In this document: one piece after another, positions 16,212-23,494 of the stretch | How the letters are laid out: each line of letters begins with the position of its first letter | How positions within the stretch are numbered: position 1 is the stretch's first letter | Assembly: GCF_014217625.1 (NCBI RefSeq) | Contig: NZ_CP043641.1 | Span: forward strand, 2,356,001-2,420,000 | DNA: 64,000 bases | From: Leifsonia shinshuensis | GTDB taxonomy: Bacteria; Actinomycetota; Actinomycetes; Actinomycetales; Microbacteriaceae | Direction of reading: 5' to 3' | Position numbers and translations under genes: made by a program | Notes under the pieces: generated by a model | What the model saw: only the letters and a program-made list of their open reading frames with translations | Told to the model about the DNA's origin: nothing | The model's database searches: none

Positions 16212-16909
16212 CCCGCACCGCGCTGATCCTGCAGCACGACCCGTCCATCCACCTCGGCAACATCGGTCCCGTGCTCGTGGAGCACGGCTACGACCTGCGC
16301 ATCGTCGACGTGACGACGGAGGACGTGTCCGCCCTCGACCCGCAGGACGCGGACCTCGTCGTCGTGCTCGGCGGCGAGATGGGCGCGTACCAGACCGAGC
16401 AGTTCCCGTTCCTCTCCGCCGAACAGGACCTGCTGCGCGCGCGTCTCGACGCGGAGCGGCCGACGCTCGGCGTGTGCCTGGGCGCGCAGCTCATGGCCGG
16501 CGCCCTCGGCGAGCGCGTCTACAAGGGCGACACCATGCAGATCGGTTTCCGCCGCGTTGAGCCGACGGAGGCCGGGGCGACGTCGCCGATCCGGCACTTC
16601 GACGGCGTGCCCGTGGTGGAGTGGCACGGCGACACGTTCGAGCTGCCGGAGCGGGCGACGCGACTGGCGTCGTCCAGCGACTACTCGAACGAGGCGTTCG
16701 CGATCGGCGGCTTCGCGCTGGCGGTCCAGTTCCATCCCGAGGTGACCGACGAGATGCACGAGAAGTGGGTCGCGGACGGGTACAACGAATTGGACGAGCA
16801 CGCGATCGACCCGGAGGCGATGCGCGAGGACCGGGCGCAGTACTCCGCCCGGATGCAGGAGGCCTCCCGCGCCGCGTTCTCGGAGTGGCTGGAGGCGCTG
16901 CCGCGCTAG
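16208..16909 (+). CDS. class I glutamine amidotransferase-like protein
   Basis: 233 residues from GTG 16208. The triad motifs are visible: [12 protein letters not shown] (nucleophile Cys, about residue 96) and [12 protein letters not shown] (His and Glu, about 180). The stand-alone domain resembles GuaA-like or gamma-glutamyl-hydrolysing proteins of the GATase1 family; the acceptor substrate is unknown. It is coupled to the CDF gene by a 4-bp overlap. Confidence 0.88.
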   Translation: MTRTALILQHDPSIHLGNIGPVLVEHGYDLRIVDVTTEDVSALDPQDADLVVVLGGEMGAYQTEQFPFLSAEQDLLRARLDAERPTLGVCLGAQLMAGALGERVYKGDTMQIGFRRVEPTEAGATSPIRHFDGVPVVEWHGDTFELPERATRLASSSDYSNEAFAIGGFALAVQFHPEVTDEMHEKWVADGYNELDEHAIDPEAMREDRAQYSARMQEASRAAFSEWLEALPR

Positions 16910-16919
16910 CCCCCGCCCG

Positions 16920-17387
16920 TCAGCGCTTCGCGCGGAAGAAGTCGAGCAGCAGGTCGGCGCACTCCTCGGCGAGCACGCCCGGGTACACCGACACCTGGTG
17001 GTTGAGCCTCCGGTCGCGCAGCACGTCGTAGACCGAGCCAGCGGCTCCGGCCTTCTCGTCCCACGCCCCGAACACCACGGTCGGGACGCGCGCGGCCAGC
17101 ACGGCTCCGGCGCACATCACGCACGGCTCCAGCGTCACGACGAGCGTGCAGCCCTCCAGATGCCAGTCGCTGCGGGTCGCCGCGGCCGCTCGAAGCGCCA
17201 GGACCTCGGCGTGCGCGGTCGGGTCGCGGTGCAGCTCGCGCTCGTTGCGTCCCGTTCCGATGACCTCGCCGTCCTCGTCCAGCACGAGCGCCGCAACCGG
17301 CACGTCCCCGGTGTCGAAGGCGAGCCGCGCGTCGGCGACGGCACGGCGCATCCACCGCTCGTAGTCGGCGGGCACGGGAAGGGTCAC
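16920..17387 (-). CDS. tadA: tRNA-specific adenosine deaminase
   Basis: 155 residues from GTG 17387 with AGGAGC 6 nt upstream. The zinc and catalytic motifs are HAEVLAL (about residue 57, His ligand and catalytic Glu) and PCVMCAGA (about 87, two Cys ligands). These define the cytidine deaminase fold and the TadA subfamily, which converts A34 to inosine in tRNA-Arg(ACG). The length is normal. It is divergent from upp across 54 bp. Confidence 0.92.
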   Translation of the reverse strand: MTLPVPADYERWMRRAVADARLAFDTGDVPVAALVLDEDGEVIGTGRNERELHRDPTAHAEVLALRAAAATRSDWHLEGCTLVVTLEPCVMCAGAVLAARVPTVVFGAWDEKAGAAGSVYDVLRDRRLNHQVSVYPGVLAEECADLLLDFFRAKR

Positions 17388-17428
17388 GGTTGCTCCTGGC
17401 TGGGGTCCTCGTCGGAGGCGGGTTCGGC

Positions 17429-17434
17429 TAGCCT
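17429..17434 (+). promoter_or_regulatory. -10 box (TAGCCT) for leaderless upp
   Basis: TAGCCT ends 7 nt before ATG 17442; there is no ribosome-binding site. Confidence 0.6.
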
Positions 17435-17441
17435 TGAGCCT

Positions 17442-18074
17442 ATGCGAGTGCACGTAGCGGACCACCCCCTGATCACCCACAAGCTCTCCGTGCTCCGCAA
17501 CAAGGAGACCCCGTCGCCTGTCTTCCGGGCGCTGACCGAGGAACTCGTCACCCTGCTGGCGTACGAGGCCACCCGCGCCGTGCGCGTCGAGCCCGTCGAG
17601 ATCCAGACCCCGGTGACCACCACCATGGGCGTCACGCTCAGCCAGCCGCGTCCGCTCGTCGTGCCGATCCTGCGCGCGGGCCTCGGGATGCTGGAGGGCA
17701 TGGTCCGGCTGATGCCGACCGCCGAGGTCGGCTTCCTGGGCATGGCGCGCAACGAGGAGACCCTCGAGCCGACCACGTACGCCGAGCGCCTCCCGATGGA
17801 CCTCTCCGACCGGCAGTGCTTCGTGCTCGACCCGATGCTGGCGACCGGAGGCTCGCTGGGCGCCGCGATCGACTTCCTGTTCAGCCGCAACGCCGTCGAT
17901 GTCACGGCCATCTGCATCCTCGCCGCGCCCGAGGGCCTGGAGGCCCTGGAGAAGGCGACCCAGGGCCGCGATGTCACCATCGTGCTCGGCGCCCTGGACG
18001 AGCGGTTGAACGAGAACGGATACATTGTGCCCGGTCTCGGCGACGCTGGAGACCGTTTGTACGGCACTGTGTAG
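17442..18074 (+). CDS. upp: uracil phosphoribosyltransferase
   Basis: 210 residues, standard length. It has the PRPP-binding motif [16 protein letters not shown] (about 125-140), the [14 protein letters not shown] loop and the C-terminal [16 protein letters not shown] uracil-binding signature. It salvages uracil to UMP in the cytoplasm. The start is ATG 17442, after the -10 box. Confidence 0.95.
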   Translation: MRVHVADHPLITHKLSVLRNKETPSPVFRALTEELVTLLAYEATRAVRVEPVEIQTPVTTTMGVTLSQPRPLVVPILRAGLGMLEGMVRLMPTAEVGFLGMARNEETLEPTTYAERLPMDLSDRQCFVLDPMLATGGSLGAAIDFLFSRNAVDVTAICILAAPEGLEALEKATQGRDVTIVLGALDERLNENGYIVPGLGDAGDRLYGTV

Positions 18075-18108
18075 AGTCTCCGAAGCCTCTGCAACAATCC
18101 GTAACGAT

Positions 18109-18138
18109 TTGACACGACGTGTCACGGGACGGTTTACT
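18109..18138 (+). promoter_or_regulatory. promoter TTGACA-18-TTTACT with embedded palindrome
   Basis: A consensus -35 (18109-18114) and a -10-like TTTACT (18133-18138) lie 7 nt before ATG 18146. The -35 is inside the perfect inverted repeat TGACAC-GAC-GTGTCA (18110-18124), a likely repressor or activator site. Confidence 0.55.
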
Positions 18139-18145
18139 TCTCAAC

Positions 18146-18250
18146 ATGACTGACAACTCGCGCACCCTGACCTCCTTCGAGGCCCCTGGGGATGCCGGCA
18201 TGATGATGCCCGGCCGCGACTCGGTCATGTGTTGCCGAATGTGTCGCTAA
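18146..18250 (+). CDS. Cys-rich leader peptide (34 aa)
   Basis: A 34-residue frame starting MTDNSRTL and ending VMCCRMCR before TAA. Three of its last six residues are Cys. It follows a good promoter at leaderless distance and precedes a hairpin-forming leader of about 230 nt ahead of the winged-helix gene. This is the layout of attenuation peptides; cysteine-rich leaders of this sort are known upstream of sulfur genes in Actinomycetota. Translation and any role in sensing Cys supply are inferred. It is too short for routine gene calling. Confidence 0.6.
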   Translation: MTDNSRTLTSFEAPGDAGMMMPGRDSVMCCRMCR

Positions 18251-18477
18251 TCTGACGACCCTTTCGCCGAGCGGTCTCCCTCCGACGCAGACGAGCGTCG
18301 GCTCCGGGTACAGCTCCCCGGGCGCGCCACACGAACGCACCCGCGCATCAGTCCCTTTCTGAACAGGGACACCTCGTCACACCGGAAAACCCGTCTCCGG
18401 CGCATCCTCCTCTCATCCTCGAGGAACAGCCGCACCCGGGTCCGGACGCATCATCATCACCGAAGGACTCCCCTCCC
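18251..18477 (+). promoter_or_regulatory. untranslated leader with hairpins before the winged-helix gene
   Basis: The 227 nt between the leader peptide and ATG 18478 hold a clear hairpin, CCGACGC/GCGTCGG (18282-18301, 6-nt loop), and a GC-rich partner region around 18303-18325. No T-run follows, so any attenuation would have to be translational or Rho-dependent. Confidence 0.4.
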
Positions 18478-19182
18478 ATGTCTCTCGCAACCGTCGACAC
18501 CCTCCGTCCCTCCACTTCCGTCGCCCCGACCGCCGCTGCCGCTCCGGCACCGCGCCTCCGCGCTGTCCCCGAGGGGACAGAGGCCCGCGGCTTCGTCCTC
18601 TACGTCGGCATCGACGAGCTGAAGGCCGCGGCCTCCGGCACCGATCTCGGCCGCATCGTCGAAGCCCTCAAGCAGCTGACCGCCGAGCTCGCCCCGGCCT
18701 CCGAGACCTACGCCGCCGTCGCCCTGGCCCCGGCCGGCGCCGGCGGGCGCGACGTGGACGTGGTCCGCCTCGCCCTGCAGGACCCGGCCGCGATCGCCAA
18801 GCACCGCCACGTGGCGACGGTCGACGAGGACGAGGACCGCGCCTCCTCCGGCGTCGTGGTCGACATCTCCCGCAAGCGCCTCATCCTCGACAACCAGACC
18901 GTCTCGCTCACCTACAAGGAGTTCGAGCTGCTGCAGTACCTGGTGCTGCGCGAGGGCCGCACCATCGAGCGCGCCGAGCTGATCTCCTCGCTTTGGTCGA
19001 ACGCCGACGAGGACGAGATCCCGAACGAGCGCACCATCGACGTCCACGTCCGCCGCCTGCGCGCGAAGCTGGCGCGCTACGAGGACATCGTGCGCACCGT
19101 CCGCGGCGTCGGCTACCGCTTCGACCGCCACGCGGACGTGTCGATCCGCCACGCGAGCGCGCCGTCTCCCGACCTGTTCTGA
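18478..19182 (+). CDS. OmpR-type winged-helix DNA-binding protein without receiver domain
   Basis: 234 residues. The C-terminal domain (about 120-215) is a response-regulator winged helix: LTYKEFELLQYLVLREGRTIERAELISSLW, then NERTIDVHVRRLRAKL and IVRTVRGVGYRF. The N-terminal 110 residues lack the Asp phosphorylation pocket of a receiver and are Ala-rich, so this is an orphan DNA-binding protein. No histidine kinase adjoins it. Its long leader encodes the Cys-rich peptide. The target is unknown. Confidence 0.88.
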   Translation: MSLATVDTLRPSTSVAPTAAAAPAPRLRAVPEGTEARGFVLYVGIDELKAAASGTDLGRIVEALKQLTAELAPASETYAAVALAPAGAGGRDVDVVRLALQDPAAIAKHRHVATVDEDEDRASSGVVVDISRKRLILDNQTVSLTYKEFELLQYLVLREGRTIERAELISSLWSNADEDEIPNERTIDVHVRRLRAKLARYEDIVRTVRGVGYRFDRHADVSIRHASAPSPDLF

Positions 19183-19188
19183 GGCGCC

Positions 19189-19225
19189 GGCCGCCGGATG
19201 CGCAGAGGCTGCGCACCCGACGGCC
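19189..19225. terminator. hairpin between the convergent winged-helix and ABC permease genes
   Basis: Nested arms GGCCG/CGGCC (19189, 19221) and TGCGCA/TGCGCA (19199, 19210) around a GAGGC loop, with small internal loops. Confidence 0.5.
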
Positions 19226-19233
19226 GACCGCTG

Positions 19234-20055
19234 TCACGCCGAGCGCTGGTACACCCTGAACGCGCTCGTCGCGAGTGCCGCCATCACCACGGCGAGCGCC
19301 GCGAGCAGGCCCGCGTGCCCCCACAGGCTCGCCCAGTCGGGGTTCGCGCTGAGCGCCTCCCTGCCCACGATCACCGCCCACTCGAACGGGTTGTAGGCGG
19401 CGGCGTTCCGCACCCACTCCGGCGACAGCTCGGTGTTCATGATCGCCGAGCTGAGGAACATCAGCGGCAGCGTGATGAGCTGCGAGATGCCGATCAGCGC
19501 GGTCTGGTCGCGCGCCAGCAGGGCCACCGCGTTCGAGAACGAGCAGAACACCGCGGTCAGCAGGACCACGCCGAGCAGGAGCAGCATCATCCCGCCGAGG
19601 CCGCCGTCGAAGCGTGCGCCCGCCCAGAACGCGATCCCCACCACGATGAGCGACTGCACCACGGCGAGGATCGACTGGTACACGAGCGTCGAGACGATCA
19701 TGGCGCCGCGGTTGGTGGGCGAGGTGAGGAAGCGGTCCATCACGCCGCGGTCCATGTCCTGGATGTAGACCGTGCCCGACCACGCGCTCCCGAACAGCGC
19801 GAGCATCATCACCACTCCTGGCGTCAGGTACTCGAGGTAGCTCTGGCCGACGCCGAAGCCGGGGATCTCGGTGACGGATTTGAAGAGCTGCCCGAACAGG
19901 AGCAGCCAGATCACCGGCTGCACCAGGTTCATGACCAGGAACGCCGGCATCCGCATCGCCCAGCGCAGCTGGCGGCCCGTGAGCAGCAGGGTGTGGGTGA
20001 GGAACGTCGGGCCGGGGCGGCGCGCGGCGCGGGCGGGAACGGCGATGGCGGTCAT
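19234..20055 (-). CDS. ABC-2 type permease (DrrB-like)
   Basis: 273 residues with about six hydrophobic segments, ABC-2 permease family (NLVQPVIWLLLFGQLF, YLTPGVVMMLALFGSAWSG, MDRGVMDRFLTSPTNRGAMI). It forms the membrane part of an exporter with the upstream ATPase, whose stop overlaps its ATG (ATGA). Such pairs export antibiotics or lipids in Actinomycetota. The substrate is unknown; control is probably by the PadR protein encoded just upstream. Confidence 0.9.
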   Translation of the reverse strand: MTAIAVPARAARRPGPTFLTHTLLLTGRQLRWAMRMPAFLVMNLVQPVIWLLLFGQLFKSVTEIPGFGVGQSYLEYLTPGVVMMLALFGSAWSGTVYIQDMDRGVMDRFLTSPTNRGAMIVSTLVYQSILAVVQSLIVVGIAFWAGARFDGGLGGMMLLLLGVVLLTAVFCSFSNAVALLARDQTALIGISQLITLPLMFLSSAIMNTELSPEWVRNAAAYNPFEWAVIVGREALSANPDWASLWGHAGLLAALAVVMAALATSAFRVYQRSA

Positions 20056-21065
20056 GATGCGGACTCCAGAACGTGCTCGGCGGACTCCTGCGCCCGCGTG
20101 AAGGTGCGGCCGGTGTGCCGCAGGTAGACGTCGTCCAGGCTGGGCCGGGCGACCGTGGCGGAGGCGACGGCGACGGCCGCGGCCTCCAGGGCGGCGAGGG
20201 CGGCCGGGAGGGTCGCCGCTCCGTTGTCCGCGCGGGCACGGAGCGTCCGGCCGTCGCCGCCGACCTCGCGGAGGGCGTCCACTCGTTCGAGCGCGGTGAG
20301 GGCGGCGAACGGGTCGGCGTCCGGCGACAGCTCCACGATGACGGCGTCGCCGCGGAGGCCGTTCTTCAGCTCCTCCGGGGTGCCGCCCGTGACGATGCGG
20401 CCGTGGTCGACGATCGCGAGCCGGTCGGCCAGGCGGTCGGCCTCGTCCAGGTAGTGCGTGGTGAGCAGCACCGTGAGGTTCTCGGCCCCGGTCATCCGCT
20501 CCAGCTCGGCCCACAGCTCGGCGCGCGCCTCCGGGTCGAGGCCGGTGGTCGGCTCGTCCAGGAAGAGCACCTCCGGGCGGTGCATGAGACCGATCGCGAC
20601 GTCGAGCTTCCGTGCCATGCCGCCGGAGTACGTCCGCACCGAGCGCGAGGCGTGCTCGGTGAGCCCGAACCGGTCGAGCAGCTCGCGCGCACGGGCCTTC
20701 GCGTCGCGGCCGGTCATCCCCTGGAGGCGGCCGGCGAGGACGAGGTTCTCGGCGCCGGTGTCGTTGGGGTCGGACACCGGCTTCTGGGCGACGAAACCGA
20801 TCGCGCGGCGCACGCGGCCGGGGTTGCGGCTCACGTCGATGCCGGCGACGAAGGCCGAGCCGGCGTCGGCGCGCGTCAGCGTCGACAGGATCTTCATGGT
20901 GGTGGACTTGCCGGCTCCATTGGGGCCGAGGAGTCCGAAGACGGTGCCGGAGGCGACCTCGAAACCGAGGTCGTCGACGGCGCGGACGGCGGGCTTGCCC
21001 CGGCCTCCGCTGTAGGACTTGACGAGGTGCTCGGCGGCGATCGCCGAGCCGTTCTGTGATGCCAC
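20052..21065 (-). CDS. ABC transporter ATPase (DrrA-like)
   Basis: 337 residues from GTG 21065, with AAAGGAAG 7 nt upstream. Walker A is GPNGAGKSTTM (about 61-71), signature YSGGMARKLDVAI, Walker B VLFLDEPTTGLD. The C-terminal extra domain of about 110 residues (DAVIVELSPDADP..., then PSLDDVYLRHTGRTF) is that of the DrrA daunorubicin-resistance subfamily. It powers the partner permease. Confidence 0.92.
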   Translation of the reverse strand: MASQNGSAIAAEHLVKSYSGGRGKPAVRAVDDLGFEVASGTVFGLLGPNGAGKSTTMKILSTLTRADAGSAFVAGIDVSRNPGRVRRAIGFVAQKPVSDPNDTGAENLVLAGRLQGMTGRDAKARARELLDRFGLTEHASRSVRTYSGGMARKLDVAIGLMHRPEVLFLDEPTTGLDPEARAELWAELERMTGAENLTVLLTTHYLDEADRLADRLAIVDHGRIVTGGTPEELKNGLRGDAVIVELSPDADPFAALTALERVDALREVGGDGRTLRARADNGAATLPAALAALEAAAVAVASATVARPSLDDVYLRHTGRTFTRAQESAEHVLESAS

Positions 21066-21170
21066 GGGTGGCTTCCTTTCATCTCGGGCAGCCACCGCGG
21101 CGGGCATATCATGGAGAAAGCCCTCGGTGACTGTTGACGCAGGTTCCGCAAGGAACGAATCGAAGGTGTG

Positions 21171-21202
21171 GATGGCCGGAGAGTTGCCGCTCTCCGGCCA
21201 TC
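21171..21202 (-). terminator. hairpin downstream of padR
   Basis: A perfect 13-bp stem GATGGCCGGAGAG/CTCTCCGGCCATC with a TTGCCG loop, just after the PadR stop (21209). It probably separates padR from, or limits read-through into, the ABC genes. Confidence 0.65.
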
Positions 21203-21208
21203 GTTCTG

Positions 21209-21886
21209 TCAGCCCAGCAGGTCGGCCACCTCCCGTCCGAAATCTCCTGCGGCGATCCGGTCGCGGATCTCCGCCATGTCGTGGCCCTGGCCGAACAGCT
21301 CCCAGAGCCGCTCCCACCAGTCGACCCCGCCGAGGGACCGGTCGCGGATGCGCGCGGCGAGGTCGGCGACGAACGCGCGTTCGGCCTCCATGATCGCGAC
21401 GCGGTACCGGGACTCGATCATGAACAGCTCGGGCAGCGGGAGCGCGAGCGAGCGCTCGTACACGCGGGCGCGCTCGACGAGCTCGGCGTCCAGCAGATCG
21501 CGCCGGCGCTCCAGCAGGTCGGCGGCGACCTCCGGGGAGAGCATGGGCAGCAACGACAGCCCGGTCTCGATGGCGGGATACTCCTTGACCGGGAAGGCGA
21601 TGAGCTCCCGCATCCAGTCGTCGGCCTCCGCGCGGCCGGCCTCGGTGATCTCGTAGACGACGCGCTCGGGCCGGTTCCCCTCCCGCTCGGTCTGCGCCAC
21701 CCGGACGAAGCCGTGCTTCTCCAGCGACTTGATGACGGCGTAGAGGGAGCCGAAGTTGAGCCGGATGCTGTCCTCTTTGCCGCGCTCCCGCATGGTCGTC
21801 GTCATCTCGTACGGGTACATCGGCTTCTCCCAGAGGCAGGCCAGGACGGCCAGCGCCAGGGGGTTCGACACCGCGCGTTTGGTCAT
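21209..21886 (-). CDS. PadR-family transcriptional regulator
   Basis: 225 residues from ATG 21886 (GGAGG 6 nt upstream). The N-terminal winged helix shows the PadR pattern: NPLALAVLACLWEKPMYPYEM, then LNFGSLYAVIKSLEKHGFV. The C-terminal half is a long helical dimerisation arm (PadR-C / Vir-like). It is encoded upstream of and on the same strand as an ABC exporter, the common context for PadR repressors of drug efflux. A 9-bp inverted repeat just before the start is the likely operator. Confidence 0.9.
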   Translation of the reverse strand: MTKRAVSNPLALAVLACLWEKPMYPYEMTTTMRERGKEDSIRLNFGSLYAVIKSLEKHGFVRVAQTEREGNRPERVVYEITEAGRAEADDWMRELIAFPVKEYPAIETGLSLLPMLSPEVAADLLERRRDLLDAELVERARVYERSLALPLPELFMIESRYRVAIMEAERAFVADLAARIRDRSLGGVDWWERLWELFGQGHDMAEIRDRIAAGDFGREVADLLG

Positions 21887-21894
21887 GCTCACCT

Positions 21895-21920
21895 CCGAAT
21901 ACTTTGATTAGAGTATTCGG
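21895..21920 (-). promoter_or_regulatory. PadR operator candidate
   Basis: A perfect inverted repeat CCGAATACT-N8-AGTATTCGG. Its AT-rich core lies in the padR promoter and its edge touches the ribosome-binding site, so binding would block expression. Confidence 0.6.
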
Positions 21921-22126
21921 GATCGAGTGAGGGGTCAAGCAGTCCTTTCAGACCGACCTGTCCACCCTCAGCGAGGGGATAACCGCCCCATAGACAATTC
22001 GCAGCAAAAATAACGACTTGATAACTAGCACCCGTTACCTCTTCGTTATATAGTTCAAGAGCAATGGTTGTTTGCTGTGGCAGCCATCGCGGAATGTGAT
22101 TGCAGGACACTCTTGGTGCAAGGGAG
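21921..22126 (+). other. low-GC intergenic stretch, possible small RNA
   Basis: About 200 bp distinctly richer in A and T than the surroundings (for example 22000-22060), without a convincing protein frame. It ends in a strong hairpin with a T-run on the plus strand, so a plus-strand transcript that is not a known gene may end there. I cannot identify an RNA family. Confidence 0.3.
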
Positions 22127-22167
22127 AGGGCCGGCCGCTAGCCTCTGCGGCCGGCCCTCAATCTTTT
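22127..22167 (+). terminator. strong hairpin terminator with T-run
   Basis: 12-bp stem AGGGCCGGCCGC/GCGGCCGGCCCT (22127-22138, 22147-22158) with an 8-nt loop, then CAATCTTTT. The T-run is on the plus strand, but no annotated plus-strand gene lies upstream. Confidence 0.7.
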
Positions 22168-22777
22168 AAGTCGCGGGTGGGTTCGAGCCCGGCTCCGGCG
22201 GTCGCCAGTCCCGCCAGCTGAGGTCCCACGGCACAGCTCCCGAGCGGAGGCCCGACTCCACTGCCAGGCATGCCGCACGGATACGCTGCGCGTCGGCGTC
22301 GCTGTACACGCCCATCTCCACCGCCAGTTCGAGTTCGTCTTCGTCTTTCCGGCGCCAGGACGATAGATCCGCCGTCACCTCGAGGTCGAGCGTCTCGTCC
22401 ATCGTTTCGAAACCCGAGGGTGTGCGTGTCAGCGGCTCCTGGAAATTCACGTACCACGAAAGGACGCCGCGCTCTGCGGACCACGGTGCGAACACTTCGA
22501 ACGGCTGACCCGAGGGTGCGATACGAAGCATTCCGGGAGCGAGGAACTCGCGGCCGGCGAGTTCCCACTCCCCCGAGAGCCACATCGCGAATGTGCGTCG
22601 CCCGTGCTCTACGCCCACCGGATAGTCGATGATCGTGCCCGGTTCCAGGTAGCTGACGAATTGATCCGCGGAGTCGTGGACGACCGTCACCGGCCGTGAT
22701 GTCCAGACACGCCCCGCACGGACCTCGCGAATCGCTATTCGTTCACCGGGTTGGAAACAGCGCAGCGCCGACGACAT
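22166..22777 (-). CDS. DUF402 domain protein
   Basis: 203 residues. The DUF402 core is clear: SWYVNFQEPLTRTPSGFETMD, then LDLEVTADLSSWRRKDEDELE and GVYSDADAQRIRA (about 105-185). Some proteins of this fold are nucleotide phosphatases, others are fused to RNA-binding domains; the function of this one is unknown. The start ATG 22777 lies 6 nt after TAGGGT. It is divergent from the MarR gene. Confidence 0.85.
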   Translation of the reverse strand: MSSALRCFQPGERIAIREVRAGRVWTSRPVTVVHDSADQFVSYLEPGTIIDYPVGVEHGRRTFAMWLSGEWELAGREFLAPGMLRIAPSGQPFEVFAPWSAERGVLSWYVNFQEPLTRTPSGFETMDETLDLEVTADLSSWRRKDEDELELAVEMGVYSDADAQRIRAACLAVESGLRSGAVPWDLSWRDWRPPEPGSNPPAT

Positions 22778-22783
22778 TCGTTC

Positions 22784-22789
22784 ACCCTA
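22784..22789 (-). promoter_or_regulatory. -10 box (TAGGGT) for the DUF402 gene
   Basis: Minus strand, 6 nt before ATG 22777. Confidence 0.5.
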
Positions 22790-22929
22790 TCCGCCGCGCT
22801 CGGCGGGGCGCCGACAGGTTCTCCGACGACGACAGGAGGCCCGAATGCCGTGCTGGCACGGATGAGCGCTGTCGGCGCATGATGAGAAGATGCGAACGCA
22901 TTGACACTCGAGCGCGAAGGGGTGGCGTC

Positions 22930-23397
22930 ATGAGCACGGGCACGACTGCGGCCGGTCCGGCCAAGCGATCCAGGACGACCGCGGTCTCGGCGTGGGAGTC
23001 GCTGTTCCGCGCGCAGGTCGCCGTCATGCGGACGCTCGCCGCCGAGTTCCCGACCAGGGATATCTCGTTCAACGAGTACGACGTGCTCTTCAACCTCTCC
23101 CGCCAGCCCGATCGCTCGCTCCGGCTCCGGGACCTCAACAAGCACGTCCTCCTCACCCAGCCGAGTGTGAGCAGGCTCATCGACCGGCTGGTTGACCGCG
23201 GGCTCGTCGTCAAAGGTCCCGAACCGTCCGACGCGCGCGGCACCATCATCCGCATGACCGACACCGGGTTCGACATGTTCCGGCGGGTCGCCTTCGACCA
23301 CATGCGCTCCATCGCGCAACGCGTCGGCACGCGGCTGGACACCGACGAGCTGGAGCAGCTCGCCGCCCTCTGCGACAAGCTGCGCGGCGAGGAGTGA
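22930..23397 (+). CDS. MarR-family transcriptional regulator
   Basis: 155 residues from ATG 22930 with AAGGGG upstream. The winged helix is ISFNEYDVLFNLSRQ, LRLRDLNKHVLLTQPSVSRLIDRLVDRGLV, then the wing PSDARGTIIRMTDTG. It probably binds DNA as a dimer and answers to small phenolic or other ligands, as is usual in the family. It is isolated between DUF402 (divergent) and the PBP gene 97 bp downstream. Its target is unknown. Confidence 0.88.
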   Translation: MSTGTTAAGPAKRSRTTAVSAWESLFRAQVAVMRTLAAEFPTRDISFNEYDVLFNLSRQPDRSLRLRDLNKHVLLTQPSVSRLIDRLVDRGLVVKGPEPSDARGTIIRMTDTGFDMFRRVAFDHMRSIAQRVGTRLDTDELEQLAALCDKLRGEE

Positions 23398-23481
23398 CGG
23401 ACCCGTCCTGCACATTTTGCATTCCTGAAGAAGTTCTCCACAACGCGGGCGGACCCTCGGGGACCCGACAAGGCGCGCGCG

Positions 23482-23487
23482 TATTAT
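23482..23487 (+). promoter_or_regulatory. -10 box (TATTAT) for the PBP gene
   Basis: TATTAT ends 7 nt before ATG 23495 and overlaps the alternative ATG 23486, which therefore cannot be the start of this transcript. Confidence 0.6.
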
Positions 23488-23494
23488 GGCGCGC

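Noticed and set aside
21889..22110. 73-codon minus-strand frame in the low-GC gap
   Set aside because: It overlaps the padR start and operator, has no ribosome-binding site and no recognisable sequence.
22170..22205. tRNA-like T-arm (GGTTCGAGCCC) just after a terminator
   Set aside because: I first thought of a tRNA-Lys remnant or an attachment site, but the arms do not pair, no acceptor or anticodon stem is present, and the bases encode the C-terminus of the DUF402 protein.
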